Origin: Skermanella aerolata KACC 11604
GTDB lineage: Bacteria; Pseudomonadota; Alphaproteobacteria; Azospirillales; Azospirillaceae
Direction of reading: 5' to 3'
Assembly (NCBI RefSeq): GCF_000936425.1
Contig: NZ_AVFK01000029.1
Location: 43,026 to 107,025 of the forward strand
DNA length: 64,000 nucleotides
Shown here: positions 45,018-54,691 of the stretch, piece by piece
Numbering within the stretch: the stretch's first letter is position 1
How the letters are laid out: the number at the start of each line of letters is the position of its first letter
Position numbers and translations under genes: made by a program
Notes under the pieces: model-generated
The model's input: only the letters and a program-made list of their open reading frames with translations
The model's database searches: none
Told to the model about the DNA's origin: nothing

Positions 45018-47084
45018 CTACCCCGCCTTCCGCATGGCGATCTCGTGTCCCATGACGGCGACCTGGTCGCGCATCTTCTGAAGATGTTCCATGTCCAGGG
45101 GGAACTGGATCGTCGTCCGGCCTTTGCCGGTCGAGGCGACGCGGGCCTGCAACGGGGCACCGATGCCCTCGATGGTGATCTCGATCATTTCGCCGGCTAT
45201 CACCGATAGCTCGGGAGAGAGGACGGCATGGGCGGCGGAGATCTCATGCGCCTTGCCGTTCCAGCGGATCGTCCCGGCGGTGACCTGCGCTTTGCGGTCG
45301 ATGGAGTAGGACGCGAAGGTGTCGTCATCGACATCGGTGCTGCTCATCGCCCTCAGGAAAGTCTCCACCTCCCGGCTGACGCTGGTGGATTCATCCTTCA
45401 GTCCCGATGCCATCCGGGTGACGCCATCGGCGCTGTCGCCGACGGTGACGGCCTGTCCCTTGATCCTTTCCATGCTCCCGGTCACCGTATCGGCGCTCTT
45501 GGCGACGAAGTCGATGTTGCGCACCATTTCCTGCAAGGTCGCATCCTGCTCCTGAACGGCGGATACGATGCCCGAGATATAGGTGTTGGTCTCGTTGATC
45601 AGGTCGGCGATCTGGGTGATGGCACTGGCCGAGGACGAGGATACCTGCCGTACGCCAGTGATCTTCGCGCTGATTTCCTCGGTGGCCTTGGTGGTCTGCG
45701 TCGCCAGTTGCTTCACTTCGGCGGCGACGACCGCGAAGCCCTTGCCCATTTCGCCGGCGCGTGTCGCCTCGATGGTCGCGTTGAGCGCCAGGAGGTTGGT
45801 CTGGCGCGAGATGTCCCGGATAAGATCGATGACCTCGCCGATCTGCGCCGTGGTCTCCTGAAGGCGCTCGACCTCCGACCGCGCGTTCAGCGCCGCCTCG
45901 ACCGCCTTGTTGACGACATCCGCGGAATTGGCGATCTGCCGGCCGATTTCCTGCGAGGTGACCAGCATTTCCTCGGACGCGCTCGCCAATGTGCCGGCGC
46001 TCTCGGATGAATGGTTGGCTTCCTCGGCAACTCCGTTCGCCATGCTCAGCGTGTCGCCGCTCTGCTTCGTCATCACGTTGGCTTCGGAGACCATGACGGT
46101 GGTCGAGGAGACGATCCGGGAGAACACGGCGCCGATGCTGGCTCCGAAGATGCCGACGAGCTGGCCCAGTTCCTCGTTTCGGCGCTGGCGCTTCCGCCGC
46201 TCTTCCTTCTGGATCTCCTCCAGGTTTCGGGCCTTGACCATGTTGGCCCTGAAGACCTGCATGGTTTCCGACATCTCGAAGACCTCGTCGCGGAAATAGG
46301 GGTCGGCGATCTCCGTTTCCAGGTTGCCGCCGGCGAGGTCCTTCATGGCGTTGGTCAGCTTGCCGACCGGCCGCACGATGCTTCGGGTTATCAGGATCGA
46401 CAGGACGGCGGCCAGGATCAGGATGATGGCGGACAGGCTTGCGATCAGCGTTGTCGCGGCGGCTTCGTCGTCCCGGGCGCGCCGTACCATCTGGTCGGTC
46501 GCCGCTGAAACGTCCTCCATCAGCTCGATGACGGCTTGATCGAGGTCGTCCTCGTTCTTGCCGAGACTTTCCGCCATCAGCATCAGTTCGGTTACCGTGG
46601 ACGCTCCGGTCCTGATGCCCTGCTGGCGGATCTTCGCGATGATGGTTTTCACGCCCTCTTCGTAGGCGACGTGCTTTTCCCGGATCGACTTGATGCGCGC
46701 CATGTAGCCGTCGATCTCATGGGCATCCATGGAGGCGCGGGCATCGGAAACCAGTTTTTCCAGATCGACGATTTCACCATCCATCCTGTGGGACAGCTTC
46801 TCGAACTCGGCCACCACCTTGTCGAAGTGGCTCTCCACCACCTCGACTTGGCCCTCATGAAGGATCTTCTCGAACAGGACGGCCTGCTCGAGCTGGTGCA
46901 TCGTGATCTCCCGCAAGTGGTCGCTGATCGGCAGGCTTCGGTCGGCAACCTGGGTCAGTTCATGACCGATCCGCACCATGCTGGTGAAACTGACGGCGGC
47001 GACGATGCCGAGAAAGGCCAGGGACATCGCCGTCAGGATATAGATGCGGGGACCGATCCTCAGTCCGCGGATAAGGTTGAGCAT
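45018..47084 (-). CDS. Methyl-accepting chemotaxis protein with C-terminal PilZ-like domain
   Basis: 688 residues. TM1 about 13-36 (IYILTAMSLAFLGIVAAVSF), a periplasmic four-helix bundle about 37-205, TM2 about 208-232 (TLIASLSAIILILAAVLSILI), and a HAMP domain (TRSIVRPVGKLTNAMKDLAGG). The signalling coiled coil peaks at the hairpin EVIDLIRDISRQTNLLALNA and ATRAGEMGKGFAVVAAEVKQLA. After the helical bundle about 95 residues (KAQVTAGTIRWNGKAHEISAAHAVL...RTTIQFPLDMEHLQ) resemble a PilZ beta-barrel but without the usual RxxxR, so c-di-GMP binding is doubtful. No CheW-binding pentapeptide at the end. Last gene of the LOV kinase/receiver operon. Confidence 0.92.
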   Translation of the reverse strand: MLNLIRGLRIGPRIYILTAMSLAFLGIVAAVSFTSMVRIGHELTQVADRSLPISDHLREITMHQLEQAVLFEKILHEGQVEVVESHFDKVVAEFEKLSHRMDGEIVDLEKLVSDARASMDAHEIDGYMARIKSIREKHVAYEEGVKTIIAKIRQQGIRTGASTVTELMLMAESLGKNEDDLDQAVIELMEDVSAATDQMVRRARDDEAAATTLIASLSAIILILAAVLSILITRSIVRPVGKLTNAMKDLAGGNLETEIADPYFRDEVFEMSETMQVFRANMVKARNLEEIQKEERRKRQRRNEELGQLVGIFGASIGAVFSRIVSSTTVMVSEANVMTKQSGDTLSMANGVAEEANHSSESAGTLASASEEMLVTSQEIGRQIANSADVVNKAVEAALNARSEVERLQETTAQIGEVIDLIRDISRQTNLLALNATIEATRAGEMGKGFAVVAAEVKQLATQTTKATEEISAKITGVRQVSSSSASAITQIADLINETNTYISGIVSAVQEQDATLQEMVRNIDFVAKSADTVTGSMERIKGQAVTVGDSADGVTRMASGLKDESTSVSREVETFLRAMSSTDVDDDTFASYSIDRKAQVTAGTIRWNGKAHEISAAHAVLSPELSVIAGEMIEITIEGIGAPLQARVASTGKGRTTIQFPLDMEHLQKMRDQVAVMGHEIAMRKAG

Positions 47085-47095
47085 GGGTATCCCTT

Positions 47096-47479
47096 TCAGG
47101 CGGCCGATTGCGCAGGGTTGAGCGTTTCGCGGACCGCGTTCAGCAGATCTTCGCGAGAGAACGGCTTTTCCAGCGTCCGGTCGGCCTTGCCGGCGGCGAC
47201 CAGCAGGGCCTGCTTTGCGGTAACGCCGCCGGCCCCGCCGGAGACGGCCAGGATCGGCAAGCGCGGCTTGGCGGCTTTCGACTCTATGATGACCGAAGTG
47301 CCGTCCTTCCGGGGCATGACGATGTCGCAGATGACGAGATCGTAGCTATGCCCAAGGATCTTCGCGATTCCTTCCTCACCATCGAATGCCACGTCGATGG
47401 TGTGGCCGGCGATGCTCAGTACGACATTCAGCGCGTCACTGACACCCTTCATGTCCTCAATCAGAAGTATGTGGGCCAT
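47096..47479 (-). CDS. CheY-like receiver protein
   Basis: 127-residue receiver domain. Acidic pair Glu8-Asp9 (LLIEDM), phosphoacceptor Asp52 in DLVICDIVMPRKDG, Ser in LAVSGGAGG, Lys in LEKPFSREDLL, all complete, so it should be phosphorylated. No output domain. It starts 6 bases after the LOV kinase stop and ends 11 bases before the chemoreceptor. It is the probable direct partner of the kinase. Confidence 0.92.
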   Translation of the reverse strand: MAHILLIEDMKGVSDALNVVLSIAGHTIDVAFDGEEGIAKILGHSYDLVICDIVMPRKDGTSVIIESKAAKPRLPILAVSGGAGGVTAKQALLVAAGKADRTLEKPFSREDLLNAVRETLNPAQSAA

Positions 47480-47485
47480 GTTAAT

Positions 47486-48637
47486 CTACACCGCTTGGCT
47501 GGTGGGAAGATGGATGGAAAAAGTGCTGCCGTGTCCGAGCCGGCTTTGCACCGTGATGACTCCGCCGGCTTCCCGGACGATCGACTGGCTGATTGCCAGC
47601 CCCAGCCCGGTTCCCTCATCGGCCTTGGTCGTGAAGAAGACTTCGAAGATTTCCAGCTGCGTGGCTTCGTCCATGCCCCGGCCATTGTCCTCGATATCGA
47701 TGCGCAGGTAATTTCCCGGTGCCAGTTGAAGGGCCTCCGCTTGCGCCGATGGGATCGTGGTCAGTGTCCATCGCATCTTCAGGTCGCCCGACCTGTCCAT
47801 TGCGTCCATCGCGTTGGCGACGAAGTTGCTCAGAACTTGAAGCAGGTGGCGGGGCTTGATCGCCACGCTCAGGTCGGTTCCCTCGATGGTGCTCACGTCG
47901 TTGACCAGACGGACCGTATTGGGCAGAAGCCCTTGAACGAAATGCCCGGCTTGTGCGGCGAGAAGCGCTACCGCCGCGGTGGGCGGCTTCACCGACGGTC
48001 CGCGTGCCATGCGGATCAGGTCGGAAGTCAGGTCGAGGGCGAAATCCAGATTTTCGCGCAAGGTCGCGAGAGACTTGTCGATGTCTTCGGGCCGCAGATG
48101 CTGCCAGTCCTTCAGGACGTCCCCGATCAGCCTGATCGGTTGCAGGGCGTTCCTGATCTCGTGGTTTATCCGGGCGGTATAGCGGCCGAGGGCGGCCAGA
48201 TTGTTATGTTCCTGCTCGAACCGCATCTGGCGCTGAAGCCTGCTCGCGTCCGACTGTATCCCGATGAAGGCTATCGGCCGCCCGGTGACTTCGTCCAGAA
48301 CCGGAGCAAGATACAGCCGGTTGAGGAAAGTACTGCCATCGCGCCGGTAATTGGTCAGGCTGACTTCGGTCGCTTCACTCCTTGCGATGGCCGCCCTTAT
48401 ACGGGCGATCATGTTCGGCTCGGTCCGTGGACCTTGCAGCATCCGACAGTTCCTGCCGATGATTTCGTCCTGGCCATAGCCGGTAAGGTCGGAAAATGCC
48501 TTGTTGGCATAGACGATGTTCATGGCACCGTCCGGCTCGGATATGGTGTGGGCCACGTTGCTGGCCTCCATGGAGCGGAGCAGTGTCGTTTGACTTAGGG
48601 GCATTGCCTGTGTCCCGATTTCGGCGGACTGAGGCAT
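47486..48637 (-). CDS. LOV-domain (blue-light) histidine kinase
   Basis: The LOV core GRNCRMLQGP has the photoactive Cys (near residue 64) that forms the flavin adduct. It is accompanied by IVYANKAFSDLTGYGQDEIIG and NYRRDGSTFLNRLYLAPV, the conserved FMN-contacting Asn and the downstream strand. The kinase core has the phospho-His in ARINHEIRNALQPIRLIGD (near 159), an N-box NFVANAMDAM, then DNGRGMDEATQLEIFEVFFTTKADEGTGLGLAIS. No TM segment, so cytoplasmic. Start ATG 48635-48637; ATG 48604 (upstream GGGA) and 48658 are alternatives. First gene of an operon with a receiver and a chemoreceptor. Confidence 0.9.
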   Translation of the reverse strand: MPQSAEIGTQAMPLSQTTLLRSMEASNVAHTISEPDGAMNIVYANKAFSDLTGYGQDEIIGRNCRMLQGPRTEPNMIARIRAAIARSEATEVSLTNYRRDGSTFLNRLYLAPVLDEVTGRPIAFIGIQSDASRLQRQMRFEQEHNNLAALGRYTARINHEIRNALQPIRLIGDVLKDWQHLRPEDIDKSLATLRENLDFALDLTSDLIRMARGPSVKPPTAAVALLAAQAGHFVQGLLPNTVRLVNDVSTIEGTDLSVAIKPRHLLQVLSNFVANAMDAMDRSGDLKMRWTLTTIPSAQAEALQLAPGNYLRIDIEDNGRGMDEATQLEIFEVFFTTKADEGTGLGLAISQSIVREAGGVITVQSRLGHGSTFSIHLPTSQAV

Positions 48638-48818
48638 GAAGGTTCTTGCCCTGGTCAACCGACTCTATAAAAAATTGCCTCAATTCCAACTTATCAAGAA
48701 ACATGCCATGATTCTGTTAAGGCGAGATTCCACGAAAGGCATAAAGAAAATAGACAATTGGTAATAAAATGAAGTCTGTCTTTCGAAATTAAGGGAACGC
48801 CTTGATGTTCGGAAAGGC

Positions 48819-48837
48819 AGTAAACTATTTGTTTACT
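48819..48837. promoter_or_regulatory. Palindrome AGTAAAC-N5-GTTTACT
   Basis: A perfect 7-base-pair inverted repeat (48819-48825 and 48831-48837) in the AT-rich 250-base gap upstream of the LOV kinase. Good size for a dimeric regulator site. The -35/-10 boxes of the operon are not obvious, so the target gene is inferred only from position (180 bases before the kinase). Confidence 0.35.
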
Positions 48838-48854
48838 TTAAAAGGCGCCAAACA

Positions 48855-48892
48855 GAAATGCATTCTGCATCGGCGAGTGCAGAATGCATTTC
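48855..48892 (-). terminator. Strong hairpin ending the oligopeptide transporter operon
   Basis: GAAATGCATTCTGCA (48855-48869) and TGCAGAATGCATTTC (48878-48892) form a perfect 15-base-pair stem with an 8-base loop. It starts 15 bases after the stop of the last transporter gene in its direction and is followed by TGTTTGG. The T run is short, so it may be a terminator or mRNA 3' stabiliser. Confidence 0.6.
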
Positions 48893-48907
48893 GATAAGAG
48901 GTTGCAT

Positions 48908-49894
<987 letters not shown>

Positions 49895-49914
49895 ATCGAT
49901 TTCACGTATCGGCT

Positions 49915-50898
49915 TCACGAGGGCTGACACAGGTGGCAGGCGGCGGAGCGTGCTGCTCCGGGCAGCGGGATCAGGGCTGGGATCTCGGCGACGCAGCGGT
50001 CGAAGCGCTTGACGCAGCGATCATGGAAGCTGCATCCCGGCGGCAGGTGCTGGAGGTTGGGCGGCTGGCCGGGGATCGTCGGCAGGTCTTCCATCGTGTC
50101 GGAATCGATGCGCGGCATGCTGTTCAGCAAGGCCTGGGTATAGGGATGGCCGGGCCGGTAGAAGATATCCCGTACCTCGCCTGTTTCGATCACCCGGCCG
50201 CCATACATCACCATCACCCGGTCGGCCAGCCCGGCGATCACGCCGAGATCGTGGGTGATCAGGACGATGGAAGTGTTGAACTCCCGCTTCAGATCGCCCA
50301 TTAGGTCGAGGATCGCCGCCTGGACCGTGACGTCCAGGGCGGTTGTCGGCTCGTCCGCGATCAGCAGGTCGGGACGGCACAGCAGGGCCATCGCGATCAT
50401 GACGCGCTGGCGCATGCCTCCGCTGAACTCGTGCGGATACATGTCAAGGCGGCGCGACGCTTCCGGGATGCGGACGAGGTCCAGCATCTCGACCGCCCGG
50501 CGGCGGGCGGCTCCACGATCCATGCCCTTGTGCAGCCGCAGCACCTCGACCATCTGGGTGCTGACCTTCAGGTACGGGTTCAGCGAGGTCATCGGGTCCT
50601 GGAAGATCATGGAGATCTTCTCGCCCCGGATGCGGTTGAGGGCGGGAGCCGCCAGTCCCAGGATTTCCTTGCCGCGATACAGGACGCTGCCGGTGGCGCG
50701 CCCGTTGCCGGCCAGCAGGCCCATGATCGACATGAAGAGCTGGCTCTTGCCGGAGCCGGATTCCCCGACCACGCCGACAGTCTCGCCGGGCATGATATCG
50801 AAGCTGATATCGTTGACGGCGCGCACCTCGCCGTCGGGTGTCGCAAAGCCGGTCGTCAGGTTGCGTACGGATAGCAGAGGAGCCGAAGTCATAGCCAT
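49915..50898 (-). CDS. Oligopeptide ABC transporter ATPase, OppD/DppD type
   Basis: 327 residues from ATG 50896-50898 ([24 protein letters not shown]). Walker [17 protein letters not shown], with Ser-Gln replacing the usual Ser-Thr. Signature [17 protein letters not shown], Walker [17 protein letters not shown], switch [14 protein letters not shown]-terminal Cys block [15 protein letters not shown]. Four bases after the permease stop. Confidence 0.93.
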   Translation of the reverse strand: MAMTSAPLLSVRNLTTGFATPDGEVRAVNDISFDIMPGETVGVVGESGSGKSQLFMSIMGLLAGNGRATGSVLYRGKEILGLAAPALNRIRGEKISMIFQDPMTSLNPYLKVSTQMVEVLRLHKGMDRGAARRRAVEMLDLVRIPEASRRLDMYPHEFSGGMRQRVMIAMALLCRPDLLIADEPTTALDVTVQAAILDLMGDLKREFNTSIVLITHDLGVIAGLADRVMVMYGGRVIETGEVRDIFYRPGHPYTQALLNSMPRIDSDTMEDLPTIPGQPPNLQHLPPGCSFHDRCVKRFDRCVAEIPALIPLPGAARSAACHLCQPS

Positions 50899-50902
50899 GG
50901 CG

Positions 50903-51808
50903 TCAGCGGTCCTTCGGGTCGAGCGCATCGCGGATGCCGTCGCCGATGAAGTTGAGCGAGAACAGTGTCACGGCCAGGAATCCCGCCGGGAAGACCAGCA
51001 TCCACCACGACGATTCCATGTTGGCGGCGCCCTCGCTGATAAGGACGCCCCAACTCGTCATCGGCTCCTGGACGCCAAGTCCCAGGAAGCTCAGGAAGCT
51101 TTCCAGCAGGATCACCTTGGGCACCGTCAGCGTCATGTAGACGACGACCGGACCCAGCGTATTGGGGATGATGTGGCGCCGGATGATCGAGACGGGACGG
51201 ACGCCGCCCGCCCGCGCCGCCTCGATAAACTCCTTCCGCTTGATGCTCAGCGTCTGGCCCCGGACGATGCGGGCCATGTCCAGCCATTCCACCGCCCCGA
51301 TCGCGACGAAGATCAGGACGATGTTGCGGCCGAAGAACACCATCAGCAGGATCACGAAGAACATGAACGGCAGCGAATAGAGCACGTCGACCAGACGCAT
51401 CATGACGCTGTCCGCCCGGCCGCCGAGATATCCCGCCGTCGCCCCGTACAGCACGCCGATCGTCAGGCTGACCGCCGTGGCGACAAGGCCGACCATCAGC
51501 GAGATCTGCCCACCGTTGAGTGTCCGGACCAGCAGGTCGCGCCCGTTGGCGTCGGTGCCGAACAAATGGCCGCCCGCCCAGTCCGGCGGCGTCATGATGG
51601 CGTCCCAGAAGATTTCGTCCAGTTCGTATGGGACCAGCAGCGGCCCGACGAAACAGGCCAGTACCACAAGCAGCAGGATTATGACGGCGGCGACGGCAGC
51701 CTTGTTGCGCAGCAAGCGCCGGCCGGCGTCGCCCCACAGGCTGCGGCCCCGGACGGTCATCGGCCTGACGGCGCCCGGCCCTGCCAAGGAGGGATCGTTC
51801 ATGACCAT
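50903..51808 (-). CDS. Oligopeptide ABC transporter permease, OppC/DppC type
   Basis: 301 residues (299 from the second ATG, 51802). An N-terminal segment [26 protein letters not shown], five further helices, and the coupling-helix motif EAARAGG with the P-x-N-T-L-G-P continuation ([12 protein letters not shown]). The extended [33 protein letters not shown] region is the OppC-type periplasmic loop. Pairs with the OppB-like permease encoded upstream. Confidence 0.93.
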   Translation of the reverse strand: MVMNDPSLAGPGAVRPMTVRGRSLWGDAGRRLLRNKAAVAAVIILLLVVLACFVGPLLVPYELDEIFWDAIMTPPDWAGGHLFGTDANGRDLLVRTLNGGQISLMVGLVATAVSLTIGVLYGATAGYLGGRADSVMMRLVDVLYSLPFMFFVILLMVFFGRNIVLIFVAIGAVEWLDMARIVRGQTLSIKRKEFIEAARAGGVRPVSIIRRHIIPNTLGPVVVYMTLTVPKVILLESFLSFLGLGVQEPMTSWGVLISEGAANMESSWWMLVFPAGFLAVTLFSLNFIGDGIRDALDPKDR

Positions 51809-51820
51809 GACGGGTCGGCC

Positions 51821-52738
51821 TTAATCATAGCGGACGCGTGGATCGAGCAGCCCATAGGCGAGATCGACCAGCAGGTTGAAGACGATGATCAGGACGCCGT
51901 AGAAGATCACGACCCCCATCACCAGCGTATAGTCCCGGTTAAGCGCGCCCTGGACGAAGTAGCGGCCGATGCCGGGAATGCCGAAGATCTGCTCGATAAC
52001 GACCGAACCGGTGATGACCGCCGCCGTCGCCGGTCCCAGATACGAGACCACCGGCAGCAAGGCCCCCTTCAGCGCATGGCGGAAGATCGTCACCCGTTCC
52101 GGCAGGCCCTTGGCTCTGGCGGTCCGGATGAAGTTGGAGCGCAGCAGCTCGATCATGCTGGCGCGGGTCATGCGGGCGATATACGCGATCTGCGGCAGCG
52201 CCAGCGCCAGGACGGGCAGCAGCATCTGCTGCCAGCTTCCCCAGCCGCCCGTCGGCAGCCATCCCAGATGCACGCCCAGCACCAGCGTAAGCAGCGGCGC
52301 TATGACGAAGTTGGGCACGGCGATCCCGACCATCGCCGCACCCATCACGCCATAGTCCAAGCCGGAGTTCTGGCGCAGCGCCGCGAAGGCGCCCAGCGCC
52401 GTCCCGATCACCACCGCCAGCAGCATGGCGGTGCCGCCGAGCTGGAGCGACACCGGAAAACCGCTCCAGATCAGTTGGGTGACCGAAAAGTCCTTGTACT
52501 TGAACGATGGTCCGAAGTCGCCCTGGAGCACCTGCCCCAGATAACGGACGTATTGCAGCGGCAACGGCTCGTCCAGATGGTACGCGGCGGCCAGATTGCG
52601 CTCGATCTCCGCCGGCAGGGTCCGCTCCCCGTCGAACGGCCCGCCCGGCGCCAGCCGGATCAGGAAGAAGGTGATGGTCAGGATGACCAGCAGCGTCGGG
52701 ATGGCGCCGAGTAACCGGCGCGCGGCATAGGTCAGCAC
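51821..52738 (-). CDS. Oligopeptide ABC transporter permease, OppB/DppB type
   Basis: 305 residues from GTG 52736-52738 (MLTYAARRLLGAIPTLLVILTITFFLIRLAPGGPF), the usual OppB start with its R-R-L and P-G-G-P motifs. Six TM helices. MIELLRSNFIRTARAKGLPE carries the EAA-type coupling sequence. GDFGPSFKYKDFSVTQLI is the expected periplasmic block. It follows the binding protein gene across a 96-base gap that contains palindromic repeat A. Confidence 0.93.
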   Translation of the reverse strand: MLTYAARRLLGAIPTLLVILTITFFLIRLAPGGPFDGERTLPAEIERNLAAAYHLDEPLPLQYVRYLGQVLQGDFGPSFKYKDFSVTQLIWSGFPVSLQLGGTAMLLAVVIGTALGAFAALRQNSGLDYGVMGAAMVGIAVPNFVIAPLLTLVLGVHLGWLPTGGWGSWQQMLLPVLALALPQIAYIARMTRASMIELLRSNFIRTARAKGLPERVTIFRHALKGALLPVVSYLGPATAAVITGSVVIEQIFGIPGIGRYFVQGALNRDYTLVMGVVIFYGVLIIVFNLLVDLAYGLLDPRVRYD

Positions 52739-52767
52739 GGTGGATGGACCTTCAGGAGCGACGGGGT

Positions 52768-52828
52768 TGTTGGGCCACGGCCCAACCTACCGTTAAGCGG
52801 AACTTGTAGGTTGGGCCGTGGCCCAACA
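52768..52828. repeat. Palindromic repeat family A, copy 3 (inside the peptide transporter operon)
   Basis: The 23-base arms at 52768-52790 and 52806-52828 are identical to the arms of copies 1 and 2; the loop is 15 bases. It is placed between oppA-like (stop 6 bases away at 52835) and oppB-like genes, where REP-type hairpins commonly protect the upstream mRNA end. Confidence 0.9.
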
Positions 52829-52834
52829 CCGAAT

Positions 52835-54430
52835 TTACTTCTCGACGCGCAGGTACCGTGTCGGGTGCCAGTCCATCAGGTTGTCCTGCCAGCCCTTGAC
52901 GCTGTCGGAAACCATGTGCTGCTGGGTGTAGAAGTAGATCGGGATGATCGGCATGTCGGCCAGCAGGGTCTTTTCCGCCTCGGCCAGCAGCTTGAAGCGG
53001 GCGGCGGGGTCCTTCTCGTTGGCGGCCTTGTCGGCTGCCTGATCGTAATCCTTGTTGCTGTAGCCCGCCGGATTCTGCTCGCCGATGTCGCCTCGCAGCA
53101 GTTCAAGGAAGCTATAAGGGTCTACGTAGTCGCCGATCCAGGCGGCGCGCATAACTTCGAACTGCTTCTTGTTGCGGCTTTCCAGGTAGACCTTCCACTC
53201 CTCGTTCCGGAGCGAGGTCTCGACGCCGAGGAACTGCTTCCACATCCCGGCGATGGCGATCGCGATCTTCTTGTGGTTGTCGTTGGTGTTGTATAGCAAT
53301 TCGACCTTCAGCGGGTTGCTCTTGTCGAAGCCGGCATCGGCCAGGATCTTCTTGGCATCCGCTACGCGGGTCTTCTGGTCGGTCCCGGCCCAGGATACCT
53401 GCTGCTGCTCGTAGCCCGGCACGCCGGGCGGGACCCAGCCATAGGCCGGAAACTCGCCGCCCTTGGTGATCTGCTTGATCAGGATGTCGCGGTCCAGCGC
53501 CATCGCCAGCGCGTGCCGAAGCTTGGGATTGCTCTTGAACGGCTCACGCGTGACGTTGATGCCGTAGTAGTAGGTGCCGAAATAGGGCGAGTTGCGGAAC
53601 TGGTCGGCCATGTTCTGCTCGAGCCAGGGGATCTGCTCCTGCGGCACGTCGTAGGTGGTGTGCAACTCGCCGGCCCGGAACTGCTTCAGCTCGGTGCCGT
53701 ATTCCTCGACCGGATAGTAATAGACAATGTCGATCTGGACGCTGGCGGCATCACGGAACCTGGGGTTCTTGACCGCCTTGATATGGCCCTGCGGCACCCA
53801 TTCCTGGATCGTGTAGGCGCCGTTGGTGACGATGTTTCCCGGCCGCGTCCATTCCGGCCCGAACTTTTCGATCGCCTGCCGGGGCACTGGATAGGCCGAG
53901 TGATGCATCAGCATCTGGAGGAAATAGGCCGTGGGCGCCCGCAGCGTCACCTTCAGCGTGTGGTCGTCGACCGCTTCCGCCGCAAGCCGGTCCTTGGGCA
54001 TCTCGCCCTTGGTGATCTGCTCGGCATTCCGGATCGGCCACAGGATGAAGGCGTAGTTGGATGCCGTCGCCGGATCGACCATCCTTGCCCATGAATAGAT
54101 GAAGTCCTTGGCCGTCAGCGGCGAACCGTCCGACCACACGGCGTCCGGACGCAGCTTGAAGGTATAGGTCAGGCCGTCGTCACTGACCTGCCAGCTTTCC
54201 GCGACGCCGGGACGAAGCGTGCCGTCGGGGCCAGGATGGACCAGTCCTTCGAAGATGTCGATCTGGATGAAGGATTCGGGCACGCCGGTCGAAATGGCCG
54301 GATCCAGCGACTCAGGTTCCGCGCCGTTGCCGCGCTTCAACACTATCTCCGCCCGAAGAGAAGCGGCCGCAGGTAAAGTCAGCGCCAAGGCAAGCCCGGC
54401 ACATGTCAGGAATTTGCGAAAATTCCGCAT
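52835..54430 (-). CDS. Oligopeptide-binding periplasmic protein (SBP family 5)
   Basis: 531 residues from ATG 54428-54430, preceded by GGAG at nine bases; the frame extends 7 codons more. Signal peptide MRNFRKFLTCAGLALALTLP ending near ASLRA-E. SBP_5 marks: LDPAISTGVPESFIQIDIFEGLVHPGPDG, AESWQVSDDGLTYTFKLRPDAVWSDGSPLTAKDFIYSW (in blocks) and HALAMALDRDILIKQ. The YGINVTREPF and LELLRGDIGEQNPAGYSN regions match OppA of gammaproteobacteria. It is the first gene of the five-gene importer operon. Confidence 0.93.
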   Translation of the reverse strand: MRNFRKFLTCAGLALALTLPAAASLRAEIVLKRGNGAEPESLDPAISTGVPESFIQIDIFEGLVHPGPDGTLRPGVAESWQVSDDGLTYTFKLRPDAVWSDGSPLTAKDFIYSWARMVDPATASNYAFILWPIRNAEQITKGEMPKDRLAAEAVDDHTLKVTLRAPTAYFLQMLMHHSAYPVPRQAIEKFGPEWTRPGNIVTNGAYTIQEWVPQGHIKAVKNPRFRDAASVQIDIVYYYPVEEYGTELKQFRAGELHTTYDVPQEQIPWLEQNMADQFRNSPYFGTYYYGINVTREPFKSNPKLRHALAMALDRDILIKQITKGGEFPAYGWVPPGVPGYEQQQVSWAGTDQKTRVADAKKILADAGFDKSNPLKVELLYNTNDNHKKIAIAIAGMWKQFLGVETSLRNEEWKVYLESRNKKQFEVMRAAWIGDYVDPYSFLELLRGDIGEQNPAGYSNKDYDQAADKAANEKDPAARFKLLAEAEKTLLADMPIIPIYFYTQQHMVSDSVKGWQDNLMDWHPTRYLRVEK

Positions 54431-54691
54431 GTCGTGAAGCTCCATGTTCATTGGGTCCGGTCAGTGCCGCCCTTGTTAACCTTAACGTAAGGCAGCGTAA
54501 TCCGTGGCGGCAATGGATTTTCAATCAGACCGGTCATCTGCTTGTGAATTAGCAACTATCTTTTGCGGCGACCCGCATCTTGGACGATTCGAGCCTGTTT
54601 GGGGTTATTCAGTCATTTCATACGTTAGTGCGGTGCATGCCTCGCCGTGCAGCCTCACTGTGCAGTTTCCCAACCCCTAAGCCAGACGCCC

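Noticed and set aside
48855..48892. Possible small RNA gene at the hairpin
   Set aside because: No promoter visible on either strand close to it; a 3' end of the transporter mRNA explains it better.
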